From: Planctomycetaceae bacterium
GTDB lineage: Bacteria > Planctomycetota > Planctomycetia > Pirellulales > Pirellulaceae
Assembly (NCBI GenBank): GCA_002726245.1
Contig: PBSM01000278.1
Span: 1-64,000, forward strand
Direction of reading: 5' to 3'
Length of the DNA: 64,000 nucleotides
A program made the translations under genes and the position numbers. Each line of letters starts with the position of its first letter. The first letter of the stretch is position 1. Positions 8,257-17,069 of the stretch are shown here, piece by piece. A model generated the notes under the pieces. That model ran no database searches. It was not told the DNA's origin and was given only the letters and a program-made list of their open reading frames with translations.

Positions 8257-8919
8257 ATGGCAGGAATCATCAAAACGGACCGTCGAAGCGACGCCCCTAC
8301 ATCAGTGCGCTCGGTCGCGTTCAATTTCGAAGACATTTCGTCGCGGGCGAGCGACTACCTTTCGAACGCTCAACAACAGGCCCAGCAGATCGTCGCCAAA
8401 GCGGAAGCCGAAGCGGCGCAGATTCGACAGCAAGCGCGAGAGGAAGGGCGCCAGCAAGCCTTGCAGGAAGCCCAGCAGGTCGTCGGCGAGACGATTGACC
8501 AGGAACTCACGATTCTTGTGCCGGCTTTGCAGGCGGCGATTGAAGACATTCGGCACTCGAAAGCCGTATGGTTGAGGCATTGGGAGCAGCGCACGATTGG
8601 GCTCGCCGCGTCGATCGCTGAGCGTGTGATTCGTCGCGAGTTGGAGCAGACCCTCGAGATCACGATCGATTGGATTCGCGAGGCGCTCGAGTTGTCGATG
8701 GGAACGGGAGACGTGACGATTCAGCTCCATCCAGAAGAATACTACACATTGCGTGACCACACCGCGGCCATTACCGGTCAGCTCGCTTCGATTGGCTCGG
8801 CGAACATCGTATCGAGCGACGACGTTTCGCGCGGCGGGTGCCGGGTCGTCACCGAATTCGGTGTCATCGATCAGACCATCGAAGCACAGTTGGACCGTAT
8901 TGCGGAGGAACTTGGCTAG
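8257..8919 (+). CDS. fliH: FliH, negative regulator/stator of the FliI ATPase
   Basis: 220 residues from ATG 8257. The open frame extends further back but overlaps fliG. FliH dimers bind FliI and tether it to the C ring. After about 45 residues there is a long Gln/Ala/Glu-rich coiled coil (AQQIVAKAEAEAAQIRQQAR), then a C-terminal V-ATPase subunit E-like domain ending IEAQLDRIAEELG. The motif VTIQLHPEEY with a later RGGCRVVTEFGVID is characteristic of FliH/YscL. It is followed six bases later by fliI, its partner. Confidence 0.9.
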   Translation: MAGIIKTDRRSDAPTSVRSVAFNFEDISSRASDYLSNAQQQAQQIVAKAEAEAAQIRQQAREEGRQQALQEAQQVVGETIDQELTILVPALQAAIEDIRHSKAVWLRHWEQRTIGLAASIAERVIRRELEQTLEITIDWIREALELSMGTGDVTIQLHPEEYYTLRDHTAAITGQLASIGSANIVSSDDVSRGGCRVVTEFGVIDQTIEAQLDRIAEELG

Positions 8920-8925
8920 GCACTT

Positions 8926-10299
8926 ATGATGAACGATTTCATCCCTCAACTCGCGTCGATCCTTCCGACGGCGCTTCGTGGCAGCGTGGTACGGACCGAA
9001 GGCTTGACGACCGCGGTGGCCGGCTTCCCAGCTCCAATCGGCTCGATCGTCGAGATCGAACGCCAAGCAAGTGACCCGATCGAAGGAGAGGTGATCGGCT
9101 TCCGCGACGATTTGACATTGGTCTATCCGTTCAAGACGCTCGAAGGAGTTCGCCGCGGCAATCGTGTTCGTCTGAAGCGAACGGGAAAGCTGCTGCGCGT
9201 CGGCGACCGATTGCTGGGGCGAGTCGTCGATGCTCGGGGGCAGACGACTGAACGGTTGCCACAACCGACTTTGGTGGATCGCGTCTCCCTGTCTCAGCCG
9301 CCTCCGCCCGCGACGCAACGGCCTCCCATCGATACACCTTTATCGACCGGCATCCGCGCGATCGACGGTTTTCTGACGTGCGGTCTGGGGCAGCGTGTAG
9401 GCATCTTCGCCGGCTCGGGCGTGGGGAAGAGCGTCGCGTTGGGCATGATGGCTCGATACACTTCTGCCGACATCAACGTGATTGCCTTGATTGGCGAGCG
9501 CGGTCGCGAAGTCAACGAGTTTCTGGAGCGAGACTTGGGGCGGGAGGGACTGGCGCGGAGCGTTGTTGTCGTTGCTACGAGTGACGAGCCGGCCTTGCTG
9601 CGTATCCGCGCCGCGATGACCGCCACAGCGATTGCTGAGTACTTTCGCGATCAAGGTAAGAACGTGTTGCTGTTGATGGACTCGATCACTCGCTTCGCGA
9701 TGGCTCAGCGGGAGATCGGGCTCGCGGCGGGTGAACCGCCGGCGACTCGTGGTTACCCGCCGTCCGTCTTTAGCTCGCTGCCGAAGCTCGTCGAGCGAGC
9801 GGGGCGTAGCACTCTTGGCAGCATTACGGCGTTCTATTCTGTGCTTGTGGAAGGCGACGATACGAACGAACCGATCAGCGACGCAGTGCGCGGTCTCCTC
9901 GACGGACACATTGTTCTATCTCGTGACATCGCCGCGAAAGGGCATTATCCGGCGATCGATGTGCTCCAGAGTCTTAGTCGTCTGATGCCGGTGGTGACTT
10001 CGCGCCAACATCAAGATGCGGCCTTGGCAATTCGCGAGCTGATGGCCGTCTATCGCGAACACGAGGACTTGATCTCGATCGGTGCGTACCGACCCGGCTC
10101 GAATCCCGCGGTCGATGCAGCCGTCGCCGTCCGGGCGGAAATCGACCAATTCTTGAGGCAGCGAATTGAGCAAGGTTGTCCGTTGGGGTTGACTGAGAAC
10201 GAGCTGTTGGAGTTGGGCGCGCGCTGTCATGCGGCGCGTGGCATGTCACCACCTCCTGTTGCTTCTGGGGAACCAGCGATTGTGTCGGGGGCAACGTAA
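8926..10299 (+). CDS. fliI: FliI, flagellar export ATPase
   Basis: 457 residues. FliI is the cytosolic hexameric ATPase that unloads substrates from chaperones at the export gate. Walker A AGSGVGKS is at residues 162-169. Walker B and the following signature (VLLLMDSITRFAMAQREIGL) are intact, as are GERGREVNEF and the SLPKLVERAG segment. The length is normal. Two adjacent ATGs (8926, 8929) are possible starts. It lies between fliH and fliJ, the genes of the other two members of the ATPase complex. Confidence 0.97.
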   Translation: MMNDFIPQLASILPTALRGSVVRTEGLTTAVAGFPAPIGSIVEIERQASDPIEGEVIGFRDDLTLVYPFKTLEGVRRGNRVRLKRTGKLLRVGDRLLGRVVDARGQTTERLPQPTLVDRVSLSQPPPPATQRPPIDTPLSTGIRAIDGFLTCGLGQRVGIFAGSGVGKSVALGMMARYTSADINVIALIGERGREVNEFLERDLGREGLARSVVVVATSDEPALLRIRAAMTATAIAEYFRDQGKNVLLLMDSITRFAMAQREIGLAAGEPPATRGYPPSVFSSLPKLVERAGRSTLGSITAFYSVLVEGDDTNEPISDAVRGLLDGHIVLSRDIAAKGHYPAIDVLQSLSRLMPVVTSRQHQDAALAIRELMAVYREHEDLISIGAYRPGSNPAVDAAVAVRAEIDQFLRQRIEQGCPLGLTENELLELGARCHAARGMSPPPVASGEPAIVSGAT

Positions 10300-10302
10300 A
10301 CC

Positions 10303-10761
10303 ATGGCGAAGTTTCAGTTCCGCCTCGAATCCTTGCTGAAGTTGCGTGAAGCGAGCCGTCAACAGCGCCGCTTGGAACTGGCGGAAGCATTTCATGCCGA
10401 ACGGATCCTAACGGACCAGGCAGGCCAATTAGCACAAGATATCCGTGAAGTGATGTTGAGATCACGCGTCTCTGTATCGCCGGGCTACGTGGACGTCGAT
10501 CAACTCCGAGACACGCATCGCTATCGATTGGTACTTGAATCGCAACAAGCGGTAATGGAGCAACGCATGAAGCAACTGACACAGGAAGTCCAAAAGCGAC
10601 GCGATGCTTTGGCGGCAGCCGATAAGGAAGTGCGCGTTCTCGAAAAACTGCGAGAGCGGCAGTTAAGCGAGCACGCGGCGGCTGAACTGCATCGCGAGTT
10701 CATGGAATTGGATGAAGTTGCTGTTCAGCAATGGAATCAGAAGGCGAGAGTCGGCGAATGA
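10303..10761 (+). CDS. fliJ: FliJ, export ATPase central stalk
   Basis: 152 residues, an antiparallel coiled coil with no other fold. FliJ inserts into the FliI hexamer like the gamma subunit of F1-ATPase and contacts FlhA. The N-terminal FRLESLLKLREASRQQRRLE is the best conserved segment of the family. The start is three bases after the fliI stop, and the stop overlaps the next gene by four bases. Confidence 0.9.
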   Translation: MAKFQFRLESLLKLREASRQQRRLELAEAFHAERILTDQAGQLAQDIREVMLRSRVSVSPGYVDVDQLRDTHRYRLVLESQQAVMEQRMKQLTQEVQKRRDALAAADKEVRVLEKLRERQLSEHAAAELHREFMELDEVAVQQWNQKARVGE

Positions 10762-11422
10762 GTTTGATCGGTAAACTACTGGGGCTGTTAGGGGCGGCGT
10801 TCGTCTATACGTGCGTTGCAGTCACCGTGGCACAAGCGGTTGGCGTGCGAAGCTGTGGTCCGTCGGATCCTTTTCGCAAGACAAAACCAAGAAATACGCC
10901 GCTATCGTCTACGGCTTTGACATGACGGAATTGCAGCTCGACAGTGGAGGCAACGCGCAAGCCGGGAGCGATGATTCGATGACAAACGAAGAACAAGTCG
11001 ATGCGCGTGTTGACGTCGCGCCCTCGATTGTCTTGCGGCAAGAAGCACTGAGCAAAGGCGCCGACGATATCCGCAGCCTCGCGCAGCAGTTGTCAACCAA
11101 ACGCGAACGATATGACATCGTCAAGGAGGGCTTCGGCAAACTGCTGGGTACGCTTGAGGAAGACGCCAACGCATCGGCTCTGCAGGAAGTGCGGCGAACA
11201 CTTGAGGTTCTACAGCCAAAGCAAACGAAAACACTGTTGACGACGATGCTGGCACTCGACAAGCCCAACGACCTTGATGACGTCTTGCAGGATTTGCTAG
11301 GCATCATCAGCGACATGCCGGAGGACAAGCTGAAAAAGGTGTTTGGCGAGTTCAAGTCACCTGAAGAACAGAATGTCTTGCACACGATCCTTGTCGCCAT
11401 CGGAAAGCTTGACGAGCGATAG
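10758..11422 (+). pseudogene. MotE/YlxF-like flagellar protein, frameshifted
   Basis: The gene starts at ATG 10758 inside the fliJ stop with a membrane helix (LLGLLGAAFVYTCVAVTVAQ). Near 10846 the frame is lost: GTTGGCGTGCGAAG would read VGVAK with one more G, after which LWSVGSFSQDKTKKYAAIV follows. The remainder, about 190 residues to 11422, is a coiled coil then a MgtE/MotE-like helical domain (LQPKQTKTLLTTMLALDKPN, then DMPEDKLKKVF). MotE-type proteins act as periplasmic chaperones for MotC in alphaproteobacteria; here the position fliJ-X-fliL suggests a role around the export or motor complex. The GG-to-G contraction resembles the faults in flgB and flgC. Confidence 0.65.
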
Positions 11423-11435
11423 GAGGGAGTGAGGG

Positions 11436-11564
11436 AATGGTGGAGTGATGGAGTGATGGAATACCGGAGTTTAATTGCTGCGTATTGAGTACTGGGTACT
11501 GGGTACGGAGTACGAACGCCCCCGCTGTGGCGACATTCGCCCTCCACCATTTCACCGTTCCACC
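11436..11564. repeat. Inverted short-tandem-repeat element between motE-like gene and fliL
   Basis: The left arm (11436-11460) contains GGAGTGAT twice in tandem. The right arm (11540-11564), reverse complemented, reads GGTGGAACGGTGAAATGGTGG. Between them, 11489-11516 consists of four 7-base units: GTACTGG, GTACTGG, GTACGGA, GTACGAA. The element fills the space between the stop at 11422 and the fliL start at 11580. Its layout is like that of the heptamer arrays in the prkA operon. Confidence 0.6.
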
Positions 11565-11579
11565 AACGCACGTGGCGGC

Positions 11580-12083
11580 ATGATGGGCAAGCTGCTGATC
11601 GCGGGCTTCATGGGCGGCGTGATCGTCGTCGAGTGTTTGCTGGCGTATCTGTTCATTCCTAGCGCGGAGGAGGTCGCGGCGCTGGCGGAACAGAACATGA
11701 CAAAGAGACTGCCAGACAACCTTATCGGCGACGAATCTGGAGCGCCGGCAGCAGACGACGAGAAGGCTGTCGAGATTCCTTTGGGTGAGTACAACATGAC
11801 GGTCGGCCAACGTAACGCTAGCATTGCTTTGCGAGTCGATTTTCATCTCGCGGGCATTGTTTTGTCGGAAGACGAAACGGCCTTTGACAACCTGATGGAC
11901 CGATATCCCGCTAGATTCCGCCAAATCGTGCTTCGTGAGATCCGCAGCGCTGACCGCGAAGACTTTGACGATCCAGAGTTGGGGTTGCTTAAAAGACGGA
12001 TTTTGGAGAAAAGTAGCAGCCTCTTCGGAAACCCTATCTTGAAGTCTTTGATTATCGACGACTTCTCCTACGTCGAGCAGTAG
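11580..12083 (+). CDS. fliL: FliL-like flagellar motor protein
   Basis: 167 residues. One N-terminal membrane helix (LLIAGFMGGVIVVECLLAYL) is followed by a periplasmic domain. The region EYNMTVGQRNASIALRVDFH and the C-terminal ending FGNPILKSLIIDDFSYVEQ fit FliL, a stomatin-like ring protein around the stator that raises torque. Similarity is distant, so context before fliN helps the call. Adjacent ATGs at 11580 and 11583 are both possible. The sequence immediately upstream is the repeat element, and no strong ribosome binding site is visible. Confidence 0.75.
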   Translation: MMGKLLIAGFMGGVIVVECLLAYLFIPSAEEVAALAEQNMTKRLPDNLIGDESGAPAADDEKAVEIPLGEYNMTVGQRNASIALRVDFHLAGIVLSEDETAFDNLMDRYPARFRQIVLREIRSADREDFDDPELGLLKRRILEKSSSLFGNPILKSLIIDDFSYVEQ

Positions 12084-12137
12084 CAACCACCGGATAGCCC
12101 TGGGCGGAGCTATCGTACCGCATAGGAATGGAATCCC

Positions 12138-12779
12138 ATGCCGGACGATCCAGATCTCATCGGCCAGAACGAGATTGAAGACCTGCTGAGCCAGGCCAAA
12201 GGGGCGGCTGAGGCTTCCCCACAGCAGGCATCAGCTTCAGACGCCGTTCCGCAAGACGAGATTGACTCGCTGCTGAACAGCATCGGTGACGGTGCGGCGG
12301 CGGCCAACGCCCACGCCGCCATCGGTGGTGCGGCGGCGGTGGCAACTGCCGTCTCACCCGCGAGCCAGGCGAGCGGCGCACCAGGCGCAACCGGCTCGCA
12401 GGTGGGTGACGATGTTCAGTTCCCGCTCGAGCAGGCAGAGCAGGCAATCGCGGCGGACGGCCAGGAAGCGCCCTCGCCAGCCGGGGTTTCTGCGTTCAAG
12501 TTTCAAGACTTCGCCGGCGAACCTGCATCGACGGAGAAGGCGACGCTTGATCTGTTGCGCGACGTGCAGCTTGATCTGAAGATCGAGCTGGGACGCACTC
12601 AGATGGAGCTAGAAGAAGTGCTCAAATTGCGCTGCGGATCGGTTGTCACGCTCGACAAGCTCGCGGGTGATCCCGTTGACGTCTATGTCAACGGCCGCCT
12701 GGTAGCTCGCGGTGAGGTGCTGGTACTCAGTGACAGCTTTTGTGTGCGCGTGGCGGAACTTGTCAGCGGTAATGAATAG
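12138..12779 (+). CDS. fliN: FliN with long N-terminal extension carrying two FliM-like motifs
   Basis: 213 residues, against about 80-140 in most FliN. The C-terminal 75 residues form the SpoA domain of the C-ring base (LGRTQMELEEVLKLRCGSVV, then DVYVNGRLVARGEVLVLSDS). The first 130 residues are Ala/Gln/Ser-rich, apart from two similar short motifs, QNEIEDLL at 10-17 and QDEIDSLL at 39-46. These resemble the QxEIDALL motif at the FliM N-terminus that binds phosphorylated CheY. No fliM is present between fliL and fliN, where it usually lies. The extension may therefore take part in switching, or simply be a planctomycete feature. Confidence 0.9.
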   Translation: MPDDPDLIGQNEIEDLLSQAKGAAEASPQQASASDAVPQDEIDSLLNSIGDGAAAANAHAAIGGAAAVATAVSPASQASGAPGATGSQVGDDVQFPLEQAEQAIAADGQEAPSPAGVSAFKFQDFAGEPASTEKATLDLLRDVQLDLKIELGRTQMELEEVLKLRCGSVVTLDKLAGDPVDVYVNGRLVARGEVLVLSDSFCVRVAELVSGNE

Positions 12780-12920
12780 CTGGAAGCAACCCTCTGGCAC
12801 AACTTGCTGCTCGCATGATTTGCGGCAGATTCGGAAGCGAACTTTCCGCATCGTTTATCGGCGACATTCGACGCCTACTTGATCTGAACTCCTCTTAATC
12901 TCGACGAGCTTGCTGTCAGC

Positions 12921-13748
12921 ATGCCTTTCGCAAAACATAGCCTGCCACTTCTGATCGCGTGCGCTCTGGCAGCAATCGCGACGAGCTATTCCCAGGCACA
13001 AGGTTTAGCTCCAGGTAATCGTCCATCTCAGGTGTCGCCCGAAACGAGGGAGCAGTTTGTGGACGAACGACACCCGGCGTACACCGACGCACCGAGACTT
13101 AGCCCGCCACCCGCACCCAGCTATGGCGTGAGACCCTTGGAAGCCAACTCCAGCACACAAGCCGTCGAAGACTCAAGACACGGGAATGTGCAGCCTGCGT
13201 CGCACGTGGAATCATTGCAGGACCGGCGTTACGAACCGATCCCGCTGCGAACGAACGACGATCAGCGACTCGCTCCTCGATCTTCCCAATCGACAGGAGT
13301 TGGCAAGGCTGGCATGACCGTTGCGACGAGTCTGGCGATCGTAATAACCGCCTTCTTTCTGCTCGTCTGGCTGTCGCGAAAGGCTTCGCCGAATGGCCTG
13401 GCACCCTTGCCGAGCGAAGTCGTCGAATCACTGGGGCGCTCTCAGTTGACCGCGAGGCAACAGATGCAATTAATTCGGCTTGGGCAAAAGCTTGTTTTGC
13501 TTTCGGTCACCTCCACGGGTGTCGAGACAATTACGGAAGTTACCGACCTGGAAGAAGTCGAACGTCTGTGCGCGCTTTGTCAGCGGAATCGCTCGGGAAG
13601 CATATCCGAGACGTTCCGCCAAGTCCTTTCGCAGTTCGGCAACGAGCCACCGCCTGCCGGGTTTATCGGCGATCCCGCTGCATCTCAACTCGATCTTGCA
13701 AACGGGAACCCACGGGCGGCTAGGCTCGAGGAGGACGAAGATGTTTAG
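12921..13748 (+). CDS. fliO: FliO-like flagellar biosynthesis protein
   Basis: 275 residues. A signal-like N-terminus ([20 protein letters not shown]) precedes a long Pro/Ser-rich periplasmic segment. A membrane helix lies near 133-151 ([19 protein letters not shown]), followed by the cytosolic FliO domain ([20 protein letters not shown] then [16 protein letters not shown]). FliO assists assembly of the FliP ring of the export gate. The large periplasmic part makes it about twice the usual length. The stop overlaps the fliP start by eight bases. A gap of 141 bases separates it from fliN; no convincing promoter was found there. Confidence 0.85.
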   Translation: MPFAKHSLPLLIACALAAIATSYSQAQGLAPGNRPSQVSPETREQFVDERHPAYTDAPRLSPPPAPSYGVRPLEANSSTQAVEDSRHGNVQPASHVESLQDRRYEPIPLRTNDDQRLAPRSSQSTGVGKAGMTVATSLAIVITAFFLLVWLSRKASPNGLAPLPSEVVESLGRSQLTARQQMQLIRLGQKLVLLSVTSTGVETITEVTDLEEVERLCALCQRNRSGSISETFRQVLSQFGNEPPPAGFIGDPAASQLDLANGNPRAARLEEDEDV

Positions 13749-14631
13749 CCTTCGCACGACACGTCCAAATCAACCACGTCGGCGACACCCGTTGTCTGCG
13801 AGCGTGCAGGCGCGGCTGCGCAGCACGCTGTTGTGGGCCATGTTGGCCTTCGTCTGCCTCACGATGCTGGCTCCCGGCTATGCCCAAGAAGTTCCGCAGC
13901 CTCCGACTGCATCGCCATCATCGCTGCAAGATCTGATCGGCGGCGGTCCTGACGAATGGACGAGTCCGGACGGATTCAACTCGGCGTTGCAAATCATGTT
14001 CCTGTTGACGGTGCTCAGTCTCGCTCCGGCTGTGCTGTTAATGACGACTAGCTTCGTGCGAATCATCGTCGTGCTGGGGTTGTTGCGCCAAGCGCTCGGC
14101 GTACAGCAGCTTCCTCCGGGGCAAGTGCTCACGTCGATCTCGCTCTTCATGACCATCCTCATCATGACACCGGTCTGGACCGACGTTTACGACGACGCGA
14201 TCGCACCGTACACCGACCCTCAGGTCGAGATGAGTCTCGAAGAAGCTTGGACGGCTGGTGTACGCCCGGTTCGACATTTCATGTCGCGGCAAATCCAGAT
14301 CGCTGGGAACGACGAAGATGTGATGATGTTCTATCGCTACATCGACACGAGCGATACCCAGCCCTACACGTTCGACGACGTGCCGCTGCAAGTCCTGCTG
14401 CCAGCGTTCATGTTGAGTGAACTGAAGTTGGCCTTTCTGATCGGCTTTCAGATCTACTTGCCGTTCCTGATTCTGGACATTGTCATCGCGAGTGTGACCA
14501 TCTCGATGGGCATGTTGATGTTGCCGCCGATCATGATCTCGCTGCCGTTTAAGCTCATGTTGTTCGTACTCGTTGACGGCTGGCACCTCGTCATCGAAAT
14601 GCTGCTTCAGAGTTTTGTTCCGTATACCTGA
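13741..14631 (+). CDS. fliP: FliP, flagellar export gate protein
   Basis: 296 residues from ATG 13741, overlapping fliO. FliP forms the core of the export channel with FliQ and FliR. It has a cleavable signal sequence ([20 protein letters not shown]), then membrane helices with the family's strongest motifs: [38 protein letters not shown] and [19 protein letters not shown]. The end [13 protein letters not shown] is also typical. The reading frame is intact and the length normal for a form with signal peptide. Confidence 0.96.
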   Translation: MFSLRTTRPNQPRRRHPLSASVQARLRSTLLWAMLAFVCLTMLAPGYAQEVPQPPTASPSSLQDLIGGGPDEWTSPDGFNSALQIMFLLTVLSLAPAVLLMTTSFVRIIVVLGLLRQALGVQQLPPGQVLTSISLFMTILIMTPVWTDVYDDAIAPYTDPQVEMSLEEAWTAGVRPVRHFMSRQIQIAGNDEDVMMFYRYIDTSDTQPYTFDDVPLQVLLPAFMLSELKLAFLIGFQIYLPFLILDIVIASVTISMGMLMLPPIMISLPFKLMLFVLVDGWHLVIEMLLQSFVPYT

Positions 14632-14659
14632 CCGATCGTTCAACAAAGGCTAGACGAAC

Positions 14660-14935
14660 ATGAATCCCGAGGATGCGATTGATCTAGGCCGCGAAGCGAT
14701 CTTCACTTGCCTGTTGATCGGCTCTCCAGTTCTAGTCGTTGGCGTGGTGGTTGGCCTGCTGATCGGGCTGTTCCAGGCACTCACTCAAATTCAAGACCAA
14801 ACGATTTCGTTCGTGCCCAAGATCATTGCCATGATTGCGGTCTTGTCTCTTTGCTTGCCGTGGTTAGTGCAGCGAATGATGGAGTATTCCGAGGACCTCA
14901 TCGCCAACATTCCCAACGTTGTGATGGGAGGTTAG
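14660..14935 (+). CDS. fliQ: FliQ, flagellar export gate protein
   Basis: 91 residues with two membrane helices. The motif LLIGLFQALTQIQDQTISFV followed by PKIIAMIAVL is diagnostic. FliQ packs around the FliP-FliR core of the export gate. It is 28 bases after fliP and 12 before fliR. Confidence 0.96.
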   Translation: MNPEDAIDLGREAIFTCLLIGSPVLVVGVVVGLLIGLFQALTQIQDQTISFVPKIIAMIAVLSLCLPWLVQRMMEYSEDLIANIPNVVMGG

Positions 14936-14947
14936 GCGACATCAACC

Positions 14948-15739
14948 GTGCATGTCCTCATTGAACTATACCGAGACCAACTGCTCCTGTTCGTACTGAT
15001 TCTTACTCGCATCAGTGGTCTTGTGATGACGGCCCCGATTTTCGGATCGCGGAATGTTCCGGTGCGCGTTCGTGCTTTCCTGGCAATCGGCTTGGCGCTC
15101 ATGATCACTCCCGTCCACTGGCACGACGCCGTCGCGATGCCGACGGACCTCATGAACATGGGTGTTCTTCTGGCTCGTGAAGGAATTCTCGGTCTAGCGC
15201 TTGGGCTGTCCGTGATGATACTATTCACCGGCTTGCACCTGACCGGCCAGATCATCGGTCAGATGAGCGGCATGTCGCTGGCAGATACGTTCGATCCAAC
15301 GTTCGATACGAGCGTGCCCGTCTTCAGCCAGTTGCTGGATGCTGTCACGTTGTCCATCTTCATTGCCGTCGGCGGCCATCGACACGTCCTCTCGGCGTTG
15401 TTGGATACGTTCGAAGCACGACCACCCGGCGTGCGCGACTTCCCAACGAACGTCGTGGAAGCTCTTTCATCGATTGTCGGCGAGAGTTTCGTCGTCGGCA
15501 TCCGAGCCGGGGCACCGGTGATGGTTACACTGCTGCTGGCCGTCTTAATCCTGGGCTTGATCAGCCGTACACTTCCGCAGCTCAACGTCATCGCGATTGG
15601 CTTCAGCTTGAACTCCATGATCATGCTGTTCACGTTGGCTGCATCACTCGGCGGTCTGGCGTGGGTTGTTCAAGATCACGCTGACAAGGTCATCGTCGTC
15701 ATCCGCGACGCGGTCGCGTTCAATCGTCTTCCGCCCTAA
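14948..15739 (+). CDS. fliR: FliR, flagellar export gate protein
   Basis: 263 residues from a GTG start. Six or so membrane helices; conserved segments include LFVLILTRISGLVMTAPIFG near the start and MSLADTFDPTFDTSVPVFSQ in the middle. FliR completes the FliP5Q4R1 export gate. The gene order fliP-fliQ-fliR-flhB is conserved. Length is normal. Confidence 0.95.
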   Translation: MHVLIELYRDQLLLFVLILTRISGLVMTAPIFGSRNVPVRVRAFLAIGLALMITPVHWHDAVAMPTDLMNMGVLLAREGILGLALGLSVMILFTGLHLTGQIIGQMSGMSLADTFDPTFDTSVPVFSQLLDAVTLSIFIAVGGHRHVLSALLDTFEARPPGVRDFPTNVVEALSSIVGESFVVGIRAGAPVMVTLLLAVLILGLISRTLPQLNVIAIGFSLNSMIMLFTLAASLGGLAWVVQDHADKVIVVIRDAVAFNRLPP

Positions 15740-15754
15740 GCGACAGTCCTCGAA

Positions 15755-16846
15755 ATGCCCGAACAGTTTGGCGAGAAACAACACGAAGCAACTCCGTATC
15801 GCCGCCAGCAGGCGCGCGAAGAAGGGCAGGTTGCGAAGAGCCAAGACCTTGTGTCGGCGGTGTTGTTGGTGGCAGCCGTTTGCCTCTTGATGTTCTGGGG
15901 AGGCGGCGTTGCGGAATATTTGGGCCGGCTCGCGCAGCGTAAGCTAGGCGGCGACCCTTGGCTGCAAGCCGATGCGGCCAACTTCGTGGCAGAATCGCAG
16001 GCCGTGTTCCTCGATCTCGCTCGCTTGTTGCTTCCTATTCTAGGGTTGCTAGTGCTGGTTGCCTTTGTCGTCAACGTGGGGCAAGTCGGCTTTCTGTTTG
16101 TGCCCAAAAAGCTGGCGTTTGACTTCAGTAAGCTGAGTCCGCTCAGAGGCTTTCAACGCTTGTTCTCGATCTCCAGCGCCGCGAGGCTTGGCTTCGGTAT
16201 CTTCAAGCTTGTCATCGTCACTGCAGTAGCGATCTGGGCTGTGTGGGCAGAGCAAGCTCAGATTCTCAGTCTGAGCGATATGGAGATCAGCCAGATCGCC
16301 TCTTTCTTGATCAGCATCACACTCTGGACGTGCTTGAAAATCGGAATCGCTTTGTTACTGCTCGCGATACTCGAATACGCTTTCCAACGCTGGAAGCAAG
16401 AACAGGACTTGCGAATGACGACCCAGGAAGTACGCGAGGAAATGAAGACCTTGCAAGGTGATCCGCAAGTCATCGCCCGCCGGAAAGCCGTGCAGCGCCA
16501 ACTGGCGCTCAACCGCATGAGCAGTGCCGTGCCGAAGGCCGACGTCGTCGTTACCAACCCAACCGAACTGGCCATCGCCATTCAATACGACCACGAGACG
16601 ATGGACGCACCGCTGGTGTTAGCGAAGGGTGCCGGCGTTGTCGCCCAGCGTATTCGCCGCTTGGCCCTGGAAAACAACATTCCCGTTGTCGAACGGAAGT
16701 CTCTGGCGCAGGCCCTCTACAAGCAAGTCGAGCCCAGTAAGCCGATTCCGGCTGAGCAATATGCCGCGATGGCGGAAGTCTTGCGTTACGTTTACGAACT
16801 CAAAGGCAAGACGCTACCGGCGAGCGATGGTCAGGCGGCGGCATAA
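15755..16846 (+). CDS. flhB: FlhB, export substrate-specificity switch
   Basis: 363 residues. N-terminal polar segment (GEKQHEATPYRRQQAREEGQ), four membrane helices at about 31-205, then the cytosolic domain. The autocleavage site, usually NPTH, reads NPTE at residues 268-271 (VVVTNPTELAIAIQY). The Asn-Pro pair where cleavage occurs is kept; His to Glu is a variant worth noting. FlhB self-cleavage lets export switch from rod/hook to filament substrates. flhA, which often follows, is absent: the next 220 bases hold no recognisable gene. Confidence 0.95.
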   Translation: MPEQFGEKQHEATPYRRQQAREEGQVAKSQDLVSAVLLVAAVCLLMFWGGGVAEYLGRLAQRKLGGDPWLQADAANFVAESQAVFLDLARLLLPILGLLVLVAFVVNVGQVGFLFVPKKLAFDFSKLSPLRGFQRLFSISSAARLGFGIFKLVIVTAVAIWAVWAEQAQILSLSDMEISQIASFLISITLWTCLKIGIALLLLAILEYAFQRWKQEQDLRMTTQEVREEMKTLQGDPQVIARRKAVQRQLALNRMSSAVPKADVVVTNPTELAIAIQYDHETMDAPLVLAKGAGVVAQRIRRLALENNIPVVERKSLAQALYKQVEPSKPIPAEQYAAMAEVLRYVYELKGKTLPASDGQAAA

Positions 16847-17069
16847 GACGACCGTAGAAATCGCAACAAACGAACACCGCAGCCACTGATAACACCGCTG
16901 TCGAAAGCGTGGCGATCTGATCGATGGGCGAGCAGCTACTAGCTCGCTTGCCGCGCGTGTGTTTCTCGCTCATTCACGTCACCAGTTCCGATGGCCGCTC
17001 GAAGTTAATGTTTGTGGCACCGTTGCGGTTGGTGCCCTGAAGTAATCGTTCGTCGTGAGGGCAACCCAA

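Noticed and set aside
12794-12811. TGGCAC...TTGCT upstream of fliO as a sigma-54 promoter
   Set aside because: GG and GC are only eight bases apart instead of ten.
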